Assembly (NCBI RefSeq): GCF_964204865.1
Contig: NC_135261.1
Coordinates: 8,184,001-8,248,000, forward strand
Length of the DNA: 64,000 nucleotides
Reading direction: 5' to 3'
Source: Styela clava
Taxonomy: Eukaryota > Chordata > Ascidiacea > Stolidobranchia > Styelidae
In this document: piece after piece, positions 63,738 to 64,000 of the stretch
How the letters are laid out: each line of letters begins with the position of its first letter
Numbering within the stretch: the first letter of the stretch is position 1
Program-made: the position numbers and the translations under genes
Notes under the pieces: model-generated
What the model was told of the DNA's origin: nothing
What the model saw: the letters and a program-made list of their open reading frames with translations, nothing else
The model's database searches: none

Positions 63738-64000
63738 GTATTTATAATTTAATGTGCTTTTTATCTTATAAATATAATATATCCACATATCTAATATGTG
63801 CGAGTCAAATATGTTTCATTGAGGTATTACAGGAATAATTAGTATTTGTATCATTTAAAAAACGTGTATATAAAAAATTGCACTTGGCCCGCAATGCACA
63901 TCGTCTGTCACTGCCATGAAAATCTAACCACTACGGGAGGAGGCCATTCAAATGCAAATCGAGACGATATATCCATTACTAATACTTGTAATTTTAAACG

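Overview
The window is AT-rich animal genomic DNA with intron-split genes (GT-AG introns mostly 100-700 bp), TATA boxes, AATAAA poly(A) signals and short hAT-like elements. The gene content (a secreted protein of many sushi repeats plus vWA, LARP6, a DHRS4-like reductase) and the compact structure fit an invertebrate deuterostome. An ascidian tunicate (Ciona-like) is my best guess, but this is inference and not proven by any single sequence.

Layout. 0-11 kb: no complete gene; a few open, splice-flanked exons (minus 7.6-9.2 kb and 10.4-10.6 kb; plus 0.3 and 2.3 kb) at low confidence. 11.3-19.3 kb, minus: a 19-exon gene for a secreted protein of about 978 aa with signal peptide, Ly6/uPAR-like domain, ten sushi (CCP) domains and a vWA domain with intact MIDAS. 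19.3-26 kb: mostly non-coding, with one candidate exon, one probable DNA transposon and one small ORF. 26.1-29.8 kb, plus: LARP6, complete in 8 exons. 31.0-34.4 kb, minus: a 7-exon gene of 287 aa that I do not recognise. 36.1-37.0 kb, minus: a two-exon DHRS4-like short-chain dehydrogenase (278 aa). 39.7-41.0 kb, minus: a two-exon membrane protein with two hydrophobic segments. 41.5-46.8 kb, minus: a multi-exon unknown gene whose introns carry two hAT-type elements, an isolated hAT-like end and a tRNA-like SINE. 48.9-50.5 kb and 63.3 kb to the window end, plus: two paralogous genes for small secreted lysine-rich proteins with related TATA promoters. Between them lies a tandem duplication of a 4.87 kb unit (51.2-60.9 kb).

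The genes do not form an obvious pathway. The two most unusual things are the Ly6 + sushi + vWA architecture, which looks like a secreted recognition or complement-type molecule, and the unrecognised secreted basic family that flanks the tandem duplication. All exon models were read by eye from splice signals and phase continuity; no transcript or homology search was available.
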